Positions 47,100 through 59,723 of a DNA stretch of 64,000 nucleotides are shown in pieces. The notes under the pieces were generated by a model that was given only the letters and a program-made list of their open reading frames with translations, ran no database searches and was not told where the DNA came from. The stretch comes from Helianthus annuus (Eukaryota > Streptophyta > Magnoliopsida > Asterales > Asteraceae): assembly GCF_002127325.2 (NCBI RefSeq), contig NC_035438.2:90763948-90827947 (forward strand), given 5' to 3'. Each line of letters opens with the position of its first letter. Within the stretch, counting starts at the first letter, position 1. The position numbers and the translations under genes were made by a program.

Positions 47100-50000
47100 C
47101 ATGCCTCGAAACCACTTCCTTTAAGTAAATGTCTGCTAAGGTAGAGAACTTGTCTGTTTCCTTGATAGCTAAGAAATGTGCAGACTTAGTGAGTCGATCC
47201 ACGATGACCCAAATAGTATCATTCCCACGTTGAGATCTAGGCAGGCCGGTAACAAAATCCATGGAAATTTCCTCCCATTTCCATTGTGGTATCTTTGGTT
47301 GCTGGAGTAGGCCCAATGGTTTCTGATATTTGGTCTTGACTCTCGCACAAGTCAAAGATTTGCTAACGTAAGTTGCTATGTGAGCTTTCATACTAGGCCA
47401 CCAATACGTAGTTCTGAGATCGTGGTACATCTTATCCGAACCAGGATGTACTGAGTAGCGAGACTTATGAGCTTCATCCATCACAAGTTCGCGTAAGTTG
47501 CCATAAAGTGGGACCCAGATGCGTCCTGTTATGTAGTAGGCGCCGTCTTCCTTTTGTTCTAACCGCTGCCTTGATCCGCGTAGGGCTTCAGCCCTGACGT
47601 TTTCTGGTTTCAATGCTTCTACCTGAGCATCTCGTATCTGTGCAGGAAGACTAGACTGGATGGTAAGTTGTAATGCTCGCACACGCCTAGGTGTAGTGTC
47701 CTTTCGACTGAGGGCGTCGGCCACAACATTTGCTTTGCCCGGATGGTACTTGATGGCACATTCGTAATCATTCAGTAGCTCGACCCATCGACGTTGACGC
47801 ATGTTTAATTCATTCTGGTTGAAGATATGCTCGAGACTCCTGTGATAGGTGTAGATGGTGCACTTGCTACCGTACAGGTAATGTCTCCATATCTTAAGCG
47901 CGAAAACAACAGCTCCCAGCTCTAAATCGTGTGTAGTATAGTTCCTTTCGTGAATCTTAAGTTGGCGCGAAGCATAAGCAACGACTTTATCCCGTTGCAT
48001 CAACACACAACCAAGACCCTGTATTGATGCGTCACAATAAACCACGAAATCGTTCGTGCCTTCAGGCAATGGGAGAATAGGTGCGCTACAAAGCCTATCC
48101 TCTAAGTGCTGAAAAGTTGTTTCCCGTGTATTACCCCAACGATAGGTAACACCCTTCTGCGTTAGCAAGGTGAGAGGTTGCACAATCTTGGAGAAATCCT
48201 TGATAAACCTCCTGTAGTAACCGGCCAAACCCAAGAATTGGCGTATTTCCGTTGGTGTGCGAGGCGCAGGCCAGTTCTTAATCGAGTCTACCTTAGATGG
48301 ATCAACATGAATCCCATCCTTGTTTACCACGTGGCCTAAAAAGTGAACTTCACGTAGCCAGAAATCACATTTTGAGAACTTGGCGTACAGTTGTTCTGTT
48401 CGGAGGAGTTCCAAAATGAATCGTAAATGATGCTCGTGCTCCTCCTGACTCTTAGAATAGATCAGGATGTCGTCAATGAAGACAATAACAAATTTGTCTA
48501 GGTAGGGCTTGCACACTCTATTCATAAGATCCATGAAGACCGCAGGCGCGTTTGTTAACCCGAATGGCATGACCAGAAACTCGTAGTGGTCGTAGCAAGT
48601 TCTGAATGCTGTTTCGGAGACGTCCTCGTCCCGGACTCTCAGTTGATGATAGCCTGACCTCAGATCAATCTTTGAGTAGTAACTCGACCCTTGCAACTGG
48701 TCGAATAAGTCATCGATGCGTGGAAGAGGATAGCGATTCTTCACGGTCACCTTGTTGAGTTCGCGGTAATCTATGCACACACGGAAGGTACCGTCTTTCT
48801 TCTTCACAAACAATACTGGAGCTCCCCAAGGCGAAGAGATAGGACGAATGAAACCCTTATCCAAGAGTTCTTGCAGTTGTTTGGATAGTTCTTCCAATTC
48901 TGATGGTGCTAAGCAATAAGGTGCCGAGCTATGGGTGTTGCTCCAGGAGCTAGCTCGATTTGGAATTCGACATGGCGATGAGGCGGTAGCCCAGGTAAAT
49001 CCTCTGGAAACACTTGACGAAAGTCACGCACTACTGGAATGTCCTCTAATCTCTTCTCTTTCGTTGAAGCATCAGTAACAAGCGCTAAAATAGCGGTGTG
49101 GCCCTTTCGGAAACACTTCTGGGCCTTAAGAAAGGAGATGATGCCCACCACGGCACCACTCTTGTCGCCTTGAACTTCGAGAGGTTCTTTACCAGAACGG
49201 GGAATACGAACAATATTCTCTTTGCATAGGATTTCTGCTTGTTGTTGGGATAACCAATCCATCCCAATGACGATGCCGAAACTACCCAGAACTATAGGAA
49301 TGAGATCGATAGAGAAGGTCTGACCAGCTAAAACGATGTTACAACCCTTGACTATGTGCGTGGCCTCTAAACTTTTACCGTTAGCTAACTCTACGACATG
49401 TTTGGTGTTCAAAAGTGTTGGTGTGCGCTTTAACATTTGACTAACTTTTTGAGACACATAACTGGTATCCTCACCCGAATCAAACAATACAGTAACATAA
49501 AAGTCGTCGAGAAGGAACTTACCCGTCACTACGTTGGGGTCATTCCTAGCATCCCCCTGACCAAGCACGAACACTCGACCCCTGGCACCATTATTTCCGT
49601 CATTGTTTCCCCCGTTGTTGTTCACATTGCCCTGATTATTGTTGTTGTTCTGATTTTGATTTAACTGGGGGCAGTCTCGCTTGAAGTGGCCTTCAGCACC
49701 ACACTGAAAGCATCCCCTGTTGCCTCGCTGCTGTTGCTGCAGCTGGTTCTTTGGAGCTGGTGGTTGTTGTTGATGGTTCTGATTCGCAGGTCGTGAGCTC
49801 CTGCAATCTTTAACTTCATGACCCATCTTGAGACACCTTTGACAACGACCCTTGTTGCACTGACCATTGTGGTGCCTGTTGCATGTGTTGCACTTTGGGA
49901 GGTTCCCTCGATATCCCCCCTGCCTTTGACTACCAGAAGACTGCTGACCAGGGCTCTGATAGTCATCAATCTCCCGCTGTTATGCCTGGGACTGAACCGA

Positions 50001-50752
50001 AGTCGAACCCTTGTTGGAGGCTCCATCCCATTTTCGCTTGTTATCACTGGGAGTAGCAGGAGTAGTAGTAGCAGTAGCACCGATGCATTTAGGCAGCCTG
50101 TTCTGTTCCACTGCCTAGTCTGTGAGACGATGAGCAAGACGGGTAACATCCTGAATAGTAGCAAGGTTGGCAGACGTCACATGGCTTTGAATCTCTGGTA
50201 CTAAGCCTTTAAGGTACAACTCAATGCGCTTGATAGGAGGGTCCACCATAGTTGGACACAAGATGGCCAGCTCGTTTGACCTTTTTGTATATGCCTCTAT
50301 CTCTGGCCCTGTCATCTTCAGGTTAAAGAACTCCACTTCCAACTTGTGGATCTCATCGCGAGTGCAGTATCCCGCTTGATCAATTCTTTGAAATCGTTCC
50401 ATGGGGTGGCATTAGCAGCCGCCAACCCCAGCATCTGAACTTGCGCGTTCCACCAAGTCTGCGCAATGCCTTCGAGAGTACCAGTGGCATACTTCACCCT
50501 GCGAGCCTCAGGGCATTCACACTTCTCAAAGACGGACTCGAGCTTCTCAAACCAATGGAGGAGTCCAACGGCTCCTTCAGTCCCACTGAATGTGCTAGGA
50601 CGACAGTCCATGAAAGTCTTGAAGGTGCGTACAGGTGGCTGAGCATGTTGACCTCTTGCTTGAGCGGCTGCAAGTGCCGCGGCAACTTGTTCGTTAATCA
50701 GAGCCGTCAGCTGGGCTTGAGTCATGTTAACACGTCCACTCATGATCTTCAT
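47100..50752 (-). pseudogene. gag-pol: Tekay1 gag-pol 5' part, broken
   Basis: Reading leftward, the likely start is MKIMSGRVN (50752) or MSGRVN (50743). The capsid domain is broken by a one-base deletion near 50370 and stops at 50115-50117 and 49980-49982. Zinc knuckle CFQCGAEGHFKRDC follows. The protease reads LFDSGEDTSY, with the DSG triad kept but Glu where Ala is usual. Another one-base deletion near 48925 splits protease from RT. RT keeps FIDDILIYS. RNase H has Tyr at a normally Asp position (IYTYHRSL). The integrase finger has lost a Cys (YVSKSLTC). The frame then reaches the Tekay2 insertion at 47099, and its last apparent residues come from the inserted LTR. Confidence 0.92.
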
Positions 50753-51040
50753 AACAAAAGGGAAACATGAGTGTGAGAGGTTCGCGAAAGTGGGATAACA
50801 GAAGAGAGTAAGCACACATGTGTTTTCAATCAACAGTTGCTACGTTTATCTAAGCATACCATGAGCAAAGTTCTATGTAACTAATAAGTAGGCAATAAAC
50901 ATAACCCATATTACCTAGAATTGTGAGTCTTGCACGTGGAGCGAAGCGTCGTTGTGGATCGTTGAACACTGTACAGGTTATAGTCTGATTTTAATAAAAT
51001 CTTTTTCCCCTTATTAAAACCAAGTTCACTATAACCAATG
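50753..51040 (-). other. Tekay1 leader
   Basis: This is about 290 bp between the primer site and gag. Nothing coding is seen. Confidence 0.6.
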
Positions 51041-51052
51041 GCTCTGATACCA
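51041..51052 (-). other. Primer-binding site of Tekay1, initiator tRNA-Met
   Basis: Minus strand TGGTATCAGAGC, three bases from the 5' LTR. Confidence 0.92.
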
Positions 51053-51055
51053 ATC

Positions 51056-53199
51056 TGTCACACCCCCAAAATCCACACGCGGAGTACCACCGCCTGGAGG
51101 CGTGACTGACCAGGATCAAGCCACCAATCATATTGAACATAACAAGTAATAAGTAAAATTCAACCACACAATATGAAAGGTGTTTCAAATCAAAAACATA
51201 GTTAAGTGTTTAGCGGAAGCATAATAGTAAAACCCAATGTAAGTATCAAGTACGAAATAAAGTAATGTTTTTAGCATGGCATACACTGCTATGTCCCACA
51301 ACGACCACGCCTCCTAGTGCAAGCTCCATGAGTACCTAACGACCTGCAAGGCATGTAACAACGAGTCAACAACAAAGTTGAGCGAGTTCACAGTTGGTTG
51401 TATAGTTATAGTATTCGTTTCATAAATCATATGCTCTTTTTGTAAACCATGTATCGTATTAATTCGTATCGCGGTCTCCCAGACATGTGTGCGAAGATTA
51501 GTGGGGGCTTCCCATGTGTTACTAGACCGTGTGTATCGACTGCTACGAAAATGTAAGAGGTGCCCTAAGTCAATGTCTATCAACATTGACCCTTTGCCCA
51601 TAGTCCATTAGTACACGCCCGTTCGAACGACACGGTGTGAGGTTTGTTAAACCTAATAGCGCTATTAACTAATGACCCGCTCGCCATAGGCCTCGGCGAT
51701 TAAGTCGATATAATGAGGGACTTCAATGATAGAGATTTGGTCGAGTGTGAAATCTTGGCATCCTACCCATGGAGGATGGTCGTAAGTACCGTATAGTTCA
51801 TTTACCCATTCCCAACCCTTGGGAATCCCATGCCTAGGAAAGAGTGTGAACTCACCTTGGTTTGCTCGGTATGTTAAATTATATGCTCGTAAGTAATCAA
51901 TCACGTCCTATAGTTATACATGTATTCACAATCAGTTTACATTCACAAAGTACGACCGATAGGTCAAGATCATCATGTACATGCAAGTTACAACTTAGCA
52001 CATAGCATTTACCAGTTACACAATTTCATGCAAGTCATACTTATCATTAACAGCAGTTAATTAATCCAGTTAACTTTTAACAGAATTAAACTAAGTTACT
52101 ATGTTGTCTACCCATTCGACGAAACACACTTGTTTTCGTCGTACAACCCTTCGACGAAACACCCTCTGTTTCGTCGTGATCCCTTCGATGAAACACCCCC
52201 CGTTTCGTCATAGCTACTCTCGACGAAACACTCTCTGTTTCGCCGTGATTTGCGTTTCGCCAACAATGTCAGTTACATCGTATATCGTAACTGTTACAAA
52301 AATATCACAGAAACCCTAATCATCATAACAGTCGTTACATAACTATCATCAACAACAGAACTTTATCCAAGAATCACATGTTACCAGATTATTGCATACA
52401 CCAGACTTTAACACATATTCATTTGATCAATCACAGGCAGACGATAATGTGGTTTGCAAATATCAAACAGGAACATAAGCTTTGAGTAGTAAATCATGAA
52501 TGAATACAGTCACAACATCAGATCGAGTTCAATAGTTTTAGCAACAGAATATCAAACCCTAATCTACACAAACATCACTCGGCATATAACTGATAACCAC
52601 ATGAATCTATTCTACAAGCATAATATCATAAATGGATCTACTAGCAGGAACCCTAGTTGTTACACAACATCAAGATCATACAGAAAGCAACTTCAAGGAT
52701 CATTAAAATCAAATGATACAAACACTAACCGGAAAACTAAGCGATTAGTACGAACGAGATGGATAGACTTTCGAATGGGGAGGGGCTGCCGTCGGTGCAC
52801 AGGAGAGAGCTCTAGGGTTTCTATTTCGTTGAAGGTGTGACGAATGGAACCGTAACACACAATAAATAGTCGAGTAACGTACTGGGCCCTTAATGGGCTT
52901 TGGCGAAACCGGGCTCGGCGAAACACCCTGTTTCGTCGAGATAGGGGTGACGAAACAAACTCCGATTCGTCGATGTTGGTTATGGCGAAACACTTTGTTT
53001 CGTCGGGTCAGTAGTATACAAATATTCATGTTCATGAAATCAAACAAATCAACCAATTTACTCATATTAAACACATAACATATCAAACAACCATCTCAAC
53101 TTGTAATCAGTGTACAGTTACAAAGCAAACAATCACACAGCTAAATAGTTAACGCGCAATTAATGCGAAGATGGAATCTTCGAAACTCGAGTTGTCACA
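51056..53199 (-). repeat. 5' LTR of Tekay1
   Basis: It is 2,144 bp, the same length as 31666-33809. Hairpin clusters start at 52116 and about 52900. The 79-residue ORF is open at 51665-51904. Confidence 0.95.
51665..51904 (-). CDS. Second copy of the small LTR-internal ORF
   Basis: It has the same 79 codons as 32275-32514, with a few replacements (for example Trp to Gly in PRHxIPKGW and Thr to Ser/Ile in LDQI). It stays open in both LTRs. Function is unknown. Confidence 0.3.
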   Translation of the reverse strand: MIDYLRAYNLTYRANQGEFTLFPRHGIPKGWEWVNELYGTYDHPPWVGCQDFTLDQISIIEVPHYIDLIAEAYGERVIS

Positions 53200-53204
53200 C
53201 AGTA

Positions 53205-54189
53205 CATCAATCTCTTTTTTCTTTTTTTTTTCATTGCTTTTTCTCTTTTTATTTCTTCTTTTTCTTTCATATCTCTTTATTTCCTTTTTTTCGATTTAAC
53301 AAACATAACAAACAAGCATACTAGAACAAGATGATTATACTAATAGACCGGGTCAAATACAGGTTAATTTTTTAAGAGAAAGTAGGCACGGGCTAACAAA
53401 GATCGACTCAAAGCTCAAATGGGCTACTAAAGTGCAAACCCCCGCCCGTCTCACTACCATGCTCATATATATAATTTATGAGGTCCAACCCCCAAAATCC
53501 CACACTCGCACTCATCATGACGAGGCTACCTAAATGCCCTTATCATTTTCACATTCATGCAAAGCTAAGGCCTCAAACCGCATCTAAGGACAAGTTCTAA
53601 TGTACCCCCACCCATTGCCACTCTCATCAAAGAAAAATATTTCTAATAAATTCAAAGAGATCGCTCAACTCTCACCAAGAAAGAACAAGGGAATATGGGA
53701 TGCCGGTGTATCATGCGGTTTTGTATTCAAATGTTCAATTCGGACCATTGTCACTTGATTTTTAAAAATCTGCAATTTTCAGAAATTTTTCAAAATTTCT
53801 CCTCTTCCCCACACTTGGGATACATTGTCCCCAATGTATGGTTTTGAAGGGAAGATCGCTTAAACACTAAAAACATCAACGTTGTTTTTTTTTATTTTAT
53901 AAACAAAAGCAAACTAATAAACTAACAATATTTCAAAGCTAAAGAACATGACAAGTCTAAGGAAAAAGTACATTAACCTGGTGAAGTTTGACACAACAGA
54001 TATTGTAAATGATCCAATATCCTATCACCACCTTCACACAAATATCCGCACATCTTCCCCACACTTGAGTGTTGGCATGGCCCTGAAACATAGAAAACTA
54101 AAGAAATAACAAGATCAGTGAAAAACCTCGGGTTGCCTCCCGAGCAGCGCTAAGTTTTCAGGTCTTCAGCCAGACCATGCCACCCCCAT
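53205..54189 (-). mobile_element. N1 non-coding region with PPT-like boxes
   Basis: Pyrimidine-rich sequence (53208-53290) is followed by non-coding sequence. At 53803-53817 a PPT-like CTTCCCCACACTTGG is followed by a perfect 8-bp hairpin (53820-53839, loop TCCC). A further CTTCCCCACACTTG at about 54055-54068 lacks such a hairpin. A CTCGGGAGGCAACCCGAGG inverted repeat lies at about 54128-54146. A GGGAGGCAACCC-type sequence is something I recall after pol in Athila elements, which would mean the polymerase region has been deleted here. Confidence 0.55.
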
Positions 54190-54740
54190 TTAAGGTGGCT
54201 CAAAGAAGTGGTTCCTGCCATCTCCATCACTTCCTCGTGCCATTGAGCAAAATGCATCCGTCTCGTTTCGACTCGGTGGGTAATCAAATACACTCTTACT
54301 TGAACCCTTATGCTTTTCTTCACGATCCGGTGGGTGATTTCTTCTCATTCTCTGAAACACCTTTTCACTAAACCTGCTATCCTTCGCCTCAACAAAATCG
54401 TAACTAATCATCTTAGTCTGAACATCAAATGACAACTTACGGTTCTTTTCGGTCATGGTAATGATTCCTTCTCTACAATCGATTTGAGCATTTACCGTAT
54501 AGAGAAACGGTCGACCCAAAATCACCCTTTGTTGTGACGCCATCATGGTAGTAGCATAATCTAAAACCAGAAAATCCCCCGGGTATTCGAATTCTCCCAA
54601 CCGAATCATAACATTCTTAACCATTCCCCGTGGACGCCTCCAACTTTCATCCGCCAAACTCACCATGGTATCTACATCCTGAAGCAGACCAAAATCATAC
54701 ATGTCGTATAGATCACCTGGTAACACACATCATGCTCGCC
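54190..54740 (-). pseudogene. N1 Athila-like protease region
   Basis: A 178-residue frame (54190-54726) begins after the protease active site: MLPGDLYDMYDFGLL, RRPRGMVKNVMIRLGEFEYP, DFLVLDYA and RVILGRPFLYT. This is the clan-AA aspartic protease fold of Athila-type elements. The catalytic Asp-x-Gly-Ala/Ser stretch just upstream (about 54735-54750) is split by a stop (54741) and a frame change. After FFEPP the frame stops, and no RT, RNase H or integrase follows. Confidence 0.75.
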
Positions 54741-56799
54741 CTAATCCAATAATGCATGAGGAATTTTTAGTTTCCCCACTCGGATAGGCACGATTGGCGC
54801 TCCATACTCTTTATCATTCTCGACTTCGGCATCTTTTTCCAAACCTGCATTCACTTGATACGAAGAAGTTAGCAATGTTTGATTAAATTTAGTATTTGGA
54901 ATGGTGCTTACCACATTGATGTTAATGCTTTTTGTGTTCTTGGGATTTATCACCGTGTCACTTGGTAATTGACCTTTTGCTTTCTTCAATAATGCCACGT
55001 CACTTGCAAGTTGACCCATTTGAGTGTTCAACGACTGAATTGCTTTATCACGGATTTCGTCTTTTTGAATACGAGCATCATCAAGCCGATTCCTTCGTTG
55101 CATCTCAATTTTCATCGCCTTCAACATCTCCATTACATCGTTTCCACCCGAAGAGCCTTGACCGGAAGACCCACCATGCACTTGACCCGTTTGATATTGC
55201 CTTTGAAATCCTTGGTTTCCATGGAAATTCGGGTTGGCTTGATTTGACTGATTCGCGTATCTAAAGTCCGGGTGATTTCGTAAACCAGGGTGGTAAGTAT
55301 TGGAATTCGTGTTGTAATTTCTACCACCCCCTCCTTGACCTTGCACAACATGAACCTCTTCATATTGCCCTTCACCTCCTTGGCAATTTTCAGCCGCATG
55401 TCCTATCTCATTACAAATAGCACAAACATTATAAATTTGATTAGAAGTTTGAACATTACCATCGTCTATCACATGCACTTGAGTTCAGGTATTGGCCGGT
55501 CGTGCTCTCCTTGATGCTTGAGCTTTTCTTTTCGATGTAATTGCCATTTGCTCCAAAAACTCCCAATCGTCATGCTCGTAGTTTGTGCCAAAAGTGCCAT
55601 TGGTAATAGACATTAAATCACGAGCATCTTCGGCACTTAACCCCTCATGGAAAGCATTCATCAATTCCCGAAGTTCTATCCCATGGTGAGGGAAATTCTT
55701 GATCATCATGTTGAATCGTTCAAATGCCTCATGAAACATCTCACCTTGTTGTTGTTGAAAACTTCTCAACCCTTTTCTAGCATCATTCGTCCTTTGAGCG
55801 GTATAAAATTCATCTAAAAAGATTTGTTGCATCTCCGCCCATGTGTTGATAGATGCCGAAGGTAGAGTGTAAAACCACTTCTTTGCCTTGTCTTCCAAAA
55901 TAAATTGGAATAGTACCAATTTGACATCATCGGCCGAAAATCCTTGACTCCCAAGAGTGTTGCAAATCGAGTCATAAGCCTCCAAATGAAAATAAGGCTC
56001 CTCCGTTGCTAGACCCTTATATTTCGGCAAGCTTTGCAATGAATTGGTTCTCACTTCAAATGTCCTCCCTTGATCATTGTGAGGAATAACTACCGGGGAA
56101 GGATTATGAGTGATTACCGGCCTGAAATGTGCTTCTATACCTCTTGCATGTTCTCGAAGGTGTCTTCTTGGTATACCAATCCGAACCCTTGGACGAATAG
56201 GACCCATTGGTCTTTGCATCGGCCCTTGAGGTACATGTGGTTGAAATTGTTGTTGTGGCATCAGTGGATGTTGAATTGGCCTTTGGAATTGATGTTGTAC
56301 GTTTTTGGACGAACTTGTTGCAATGGTGTAGGACATTGCAATTCTGGCCTTGTGGCCTTGGCCGAATATGTTGTGGTATAATTTATTGTTGTGGAATCCC
56401 ACCAACACTTGACATTCTTTGAGTTTGACCTTGCATATAAGTAAGTTCCCCTTGCTCTCCATCACCCCCATATGCGTATCCTTCTTCCTCATAACCCTCA
56501 AAATCTTCATACCCCTCATCATACCCATCTCCTCCTATACCGAAGATTGCCCAAATGGAAAAGATGAGTACTGAAAACCCGACTGGTTCGGCGGTCTAAA
56601 TGTAGAAGTAGCATGAACGACAGTTGAACCTTGTGGTAATGTATATGTTGAAGATGATTGACCTGAAGCTGGGAAGAAATGGGAGATGGTGGAATTGTAG
56701 TAGAAGGGTTAAAGGTAAGTGTAGGTTCATCTTGGGTGGTAATAGGTTGTGTAGTGTTGGTTGGTGTAACATCATGAGGTGGAGTAGGGTCGGTAGCGG
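54741..56799 (-). pseudogene. gag: N1 Athila-like gag
   Basis: The frame from 56528 to 54741 has one internal stop at 55485-55487. The gag (capsid) domain is clear: SLPKYKGLATEEPYFHLEAY, FQFILEDKAKKWFYTLP, and NTWAEMQQIFLDEFYTAQR. A zinc knuckle CAICNEIGHAAENC (CX2CX4HX4C) follows, then a Gly/Asn/Gln-rich region and a short coiled coil (NRLDDARIQKDEIRDKAIQ). The N terminus (56529-56799) is Pro/Thr/Gln-rich in shifted frames and is cut by the T4 LTR at 56800. The domain order suits Athila (Ty3/gypsy) elements. Confidence 0.82.
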
Positions 56800-58279
56800 T
56801 GTCACACCCCAACCGATGGCGGAATCATTGGGGCATGGCACTGAGCGAAACAGATTGTCAAGAAGTTTCCATAACAACTATCATTACTATTCAATTTATA
56901 TAGTACGTCCCATACCGTACCTCAAATAGCAAACAAATTATTACAGATAATATCTAGTCAAATATTTTCTTCCGACAACTCAGATTTAAATATAAATATT
57001 GTTTATCTATGTCTAGAGACTCGAGCTGCAAGATCTACAGACAACTATGCTCTAGACTTTTATTCTAGCTTCGCCGTCCTAGCAGTTAAGCATCTTAAAC
57101 ACCTGTCACATACGTAAAAATAAAGTCAATACATATAATTTAAAGGTGAGCATACAAGTTTGATAATAGCATATAGAGTTCGAAATAGTTTACGCATAAC
57201 CAGCATGTACACAGAGGGAAACGAAGCATGTTAATTATCGACACGCATCTATCGATACCAATGACTGCGGGTTGACTGCCCGAGGCAGTTCGCAATACAT
57301 GATTACCACCGTAATCCATGCAAGTAATTGTCCTTAATAACCCCCGTGTGAACGGGTGCTGAGTCCAAACTATAGTACTATCGTCGTTAAGGAAGGTAGA
57401 CAGCATTCCACGTGTAAACATAACAACAAGCATTCATTTAGTCACGTAATACATGCGGTAACGGTTAGCGTTTAAAGTAATTGAGTAGTTTGTTCGATTG
57501 TGATTTAGAATAAGTAACGTATGTAACACCCAAAAGTGCTGAAAGCAAAAAGGGATCGAGTATACTCACAGTGATTGATGGATTGAAGGGAGCACTTGAG
57601 AGTAGGGTTAGCCTGAATAGTTCGATAGCATAACGATAAGCAACGCCTAAAACGGAAAACAAGTGTTAGAGGGTCGGACAGCTGGTCGATCGGACGGTTG
57701 TCCGGTCGGGCGGCTGACTGTTCAGCTTTACAGTCCGTTCGGACAGCTGTCCGGTCGGTCGGTATGCCGATCGGATGGCTGTTCGAGTGGATTGTTTCTT
57801 CCTTTGAGAAGGATGTATTTGTGTATGATGGTTTGACTTTTGAAGTTTTCGTTGTAGCATTTGGAAACATTGAAGTATCTTTACCTTTCAGGTCGATCGA
57901 TCGAACGGTCCGTTCGATCGGCCGGCTAACCGATCGGTTAGGTACTTCAGCAAACAAGTTCTTATCAGGGTGTCACCTGATCGGACGGTTGTTCGATCGG
58001 ATGGCACTCCAACGCGTTGAACATGTTGAAAACCAACTAAGTGTTGAAGCATAGTATCTCATGATTTGAAGAGTAATTCAAATCAGTCGATAGTCCGATC
58101 GAACAGCAGTTCGTTCAATACTAGACTTCATGGAATTGTTCAGTGTGGGGCCAGGTGCTAGCCGATCGGCTGGCCTGGTCGATCAGCTGACTGTCCAATC
58201 GGCTGGCTGTCCATTCGGACAGCAGTCCGATTGGTCAACATCCTGACCTGATCAGCCTGTTCGTCTAACACTTGGCTGT
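56800..58279 (-). repeat. T4: partial Tekay-like LTR
   Basis: It starts TGTCACACCCC, then CAACCGATGGCGGAATC, the same style as the other minus-oriented Tekay LTRs here, and interrupts N1 gag. There is no coding. It runs until N2 begins at 58280, and its far end should lie beyond the window. The 5 bp before it are AGCGG. Dense 16-bp repeats occupy 57674-58240. Confidence 0.6.
57674..58240. repeat. 16-bp phased imperfect palindrome repeats
   Basis: TCGGACGGCTGTCCGA-like units start at 57674, 57690, 57706; 57739, 57755, 57771; 57901, 57918, 57934; 57981, 57997; and 58166, 58183, 58199, 58215, 58231. Within each group the step is 16 bp (occasionally 17). Units vary in sequence but keep TCGG or CCGA. 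They form one GC-rich block in otherwise AT-rich DNA. Confidence 0.8.
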
Positions 58280-58679
58280 TGATGTGCGTGAAGTGTGTTA
58301 TATTTTAGATGTATATTTAAGCCCCTTTTTACACTTTTAGCCAAGTTTTAAATTTATAAAACACGATATTTACTAACACTAAACACACATATGGGCAAGT
58401 GCACCCATCGTGGACGTAGTATAGTGTTGGTAAGATACCGAGGTCGTCCAAGGACACAAGAGCTTTTAATACCGGTTTATCCTCAACGTCTAATCAAATC
58501 AAAAAGTGAGAAAAATGTTTTAAACTAAGAAAAATAAAAACTAACTAAATGCTGAAAAATAAAATAAAATAAAAATAGATAGACAAGATGAATCACTTGG
58601 ATCCGACGCGTGTGTTAGTATAACCTTTGATTATTTTCGCACTTTTGCACTTGTTTAAGAGATTATCTTAGTTATTGTA

Positions 58680-58890
58680 GTAGGCCCCTCTTTTGAAGGC
58701 GACGTTACCCTCAACCCAGTAGTTTGAGTCAGCAAGGATACAATCCTAAAGGGTCGGATTATTGAAAGATAATGAATTAAGTTATTAATGCAAATTGTGG
58801 TAGGCCCCGCTTTTGGCGGTGACGTTACCCTCGGCTAAGTAGTCTGAGTCAGCAGGGATACAGTCCTAAATAGCCGGGTTATAGTATTAA
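58680..58890. repeat. 120-bp imperfect tandem repeat in N2 LTR
   Basis: GTAGGCCCC...GACGTTACCCTC...GAGTCAGCA starts at 58680 and again at 58800. The second unit is shorter and about 10-15 % different by eye. Confidence 0.8.
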
Positions 58891-59477
58891 TAGTAGTTAA
58901 CTTATGAGGGGGTCAAAGAGTTTGGATCCCCGCCATCCAATACCTATGGGTATTGAAGGAGATCCTACTAAATTTGACCCAGGTCCCAAGCAGGACCTCT
59001 AAACGCTGAACAAGGGCAAGACCCTTACCAAACCGTTCCCTTAACCCCCGACCAGGTAGCCAACATACCTCCATATAGACCGTGGAGATATGAATGGTGA
59101 AAATCTTTTATTTTATATAGACAGTAAAATAACGCCAAGACACCACGGACAAACGATAAGGAAAGATCACCTTCAACATAAGTAACTAGTTATTAAAGTC
59201 ATTAATACAAAACCAAATAAATAGTGCAAAAGATTAAAAATAAAAAGTATCATACTAAACACTTGTCTTCACCAAGTGATGTAAGAGACTTAGGCAAACA
59301 TGGCCTTGATTGTCAAGAACTCTTACGATCAATCTTGGATCCCGAGACGACTCACACACTCTATGATGGACAATGGATGATGGTGGTGGATGATGGTGTT
59401 ATGGTGGTGGTGAGTGGTGGATGAAGTGTGAGAGAAGTGGTGTGCCAAGGGATGAGATGGAATGAAACCAAGCACCC

Positions 59478-59486
59478 CTATTTATA
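59478..59486 (-). promoter_or_regulatory. N2 LTR TATA box
   Basis: Minus-strand TATAAATAG. The three motif pairs at 59506-59723 lie 20-245 bp upstream in the direction of transcription. Confidence 0.65.
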
Positions 59487-59505
59487 GGCTGAACAGAAGG
59501 CTGGG

Positions 59506-59723
59506 CACGGCCCCGTGTCCGCTGGACACGCCCCCGTGCCCGTTTGACACTCTCTCTCTTCATTAATTGTAATTCGCAATTACAATTAATGCGCATGCTG
59601 TACTTTCACCACGCCCCCGTGCCCGCTGGACACGGCCCCGTGGTGGGCAATGGAAGGTTCTACTAGTTTGTCTTTTCTGCTGCTTCTTGGGCACGGCCCC
59701 GTGTTCGCTGGACACGGGGCGTG
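59506..59723. promoter_or_regulatory. Three 21-bp-spaced motif pairs upstream of the TATA box
   Basis: The pairs are 59506/59527, 59610/59631 and 59692/59713. The core is CACGGCCCCGTG or CACGCCCCCGTG (the last copy is CACGGGGCGTG), with 9 bp between members. The first pair and its flanks can fold into a long imperfect hairpin around GCT. Binding by a regulator is inferred only. Confidence 0.65.

Larger units (their letters stand above)
31666..53199 (-). mobile_element. Tekay1: decayed Ty3/gypsy chromovirus containing Tekay2
   Basis: LTRs of identical length (2,144 bp) lie at 31666-33809 and 51056-53199. The flanking TSD copies are CAATA (31661-31665) and CAGTA (53200-53204), one base different. 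On the minus strand the order is 5' LTR, initiator-Met primer site, gag, protease, RT, RNase H, integrase (interrupted by Tekay2) and chromodomain-like tail. Without the Tekay2 insertion it is about 9.3 kb. The pol order (integrase last, chromodomain-type tail) places it in the chromoviruses. Confidence 0.92.

Noticed and set aside
49661..50164. Minus-strand 167-residue ORF with a poly-Leu run
   Set aside because: It is an out-of-frame reading of Tekay1 gag, whose own frame shows the zinc knuckles.
56800..58279. Stand-alone satellite array instead of an LTR
   Set aside because: The TGTCACACCCC start interrupting N1 gag and the GGCGGAA word match Tekay-type LTR ends, so the repeats are better read as part of an LTR.
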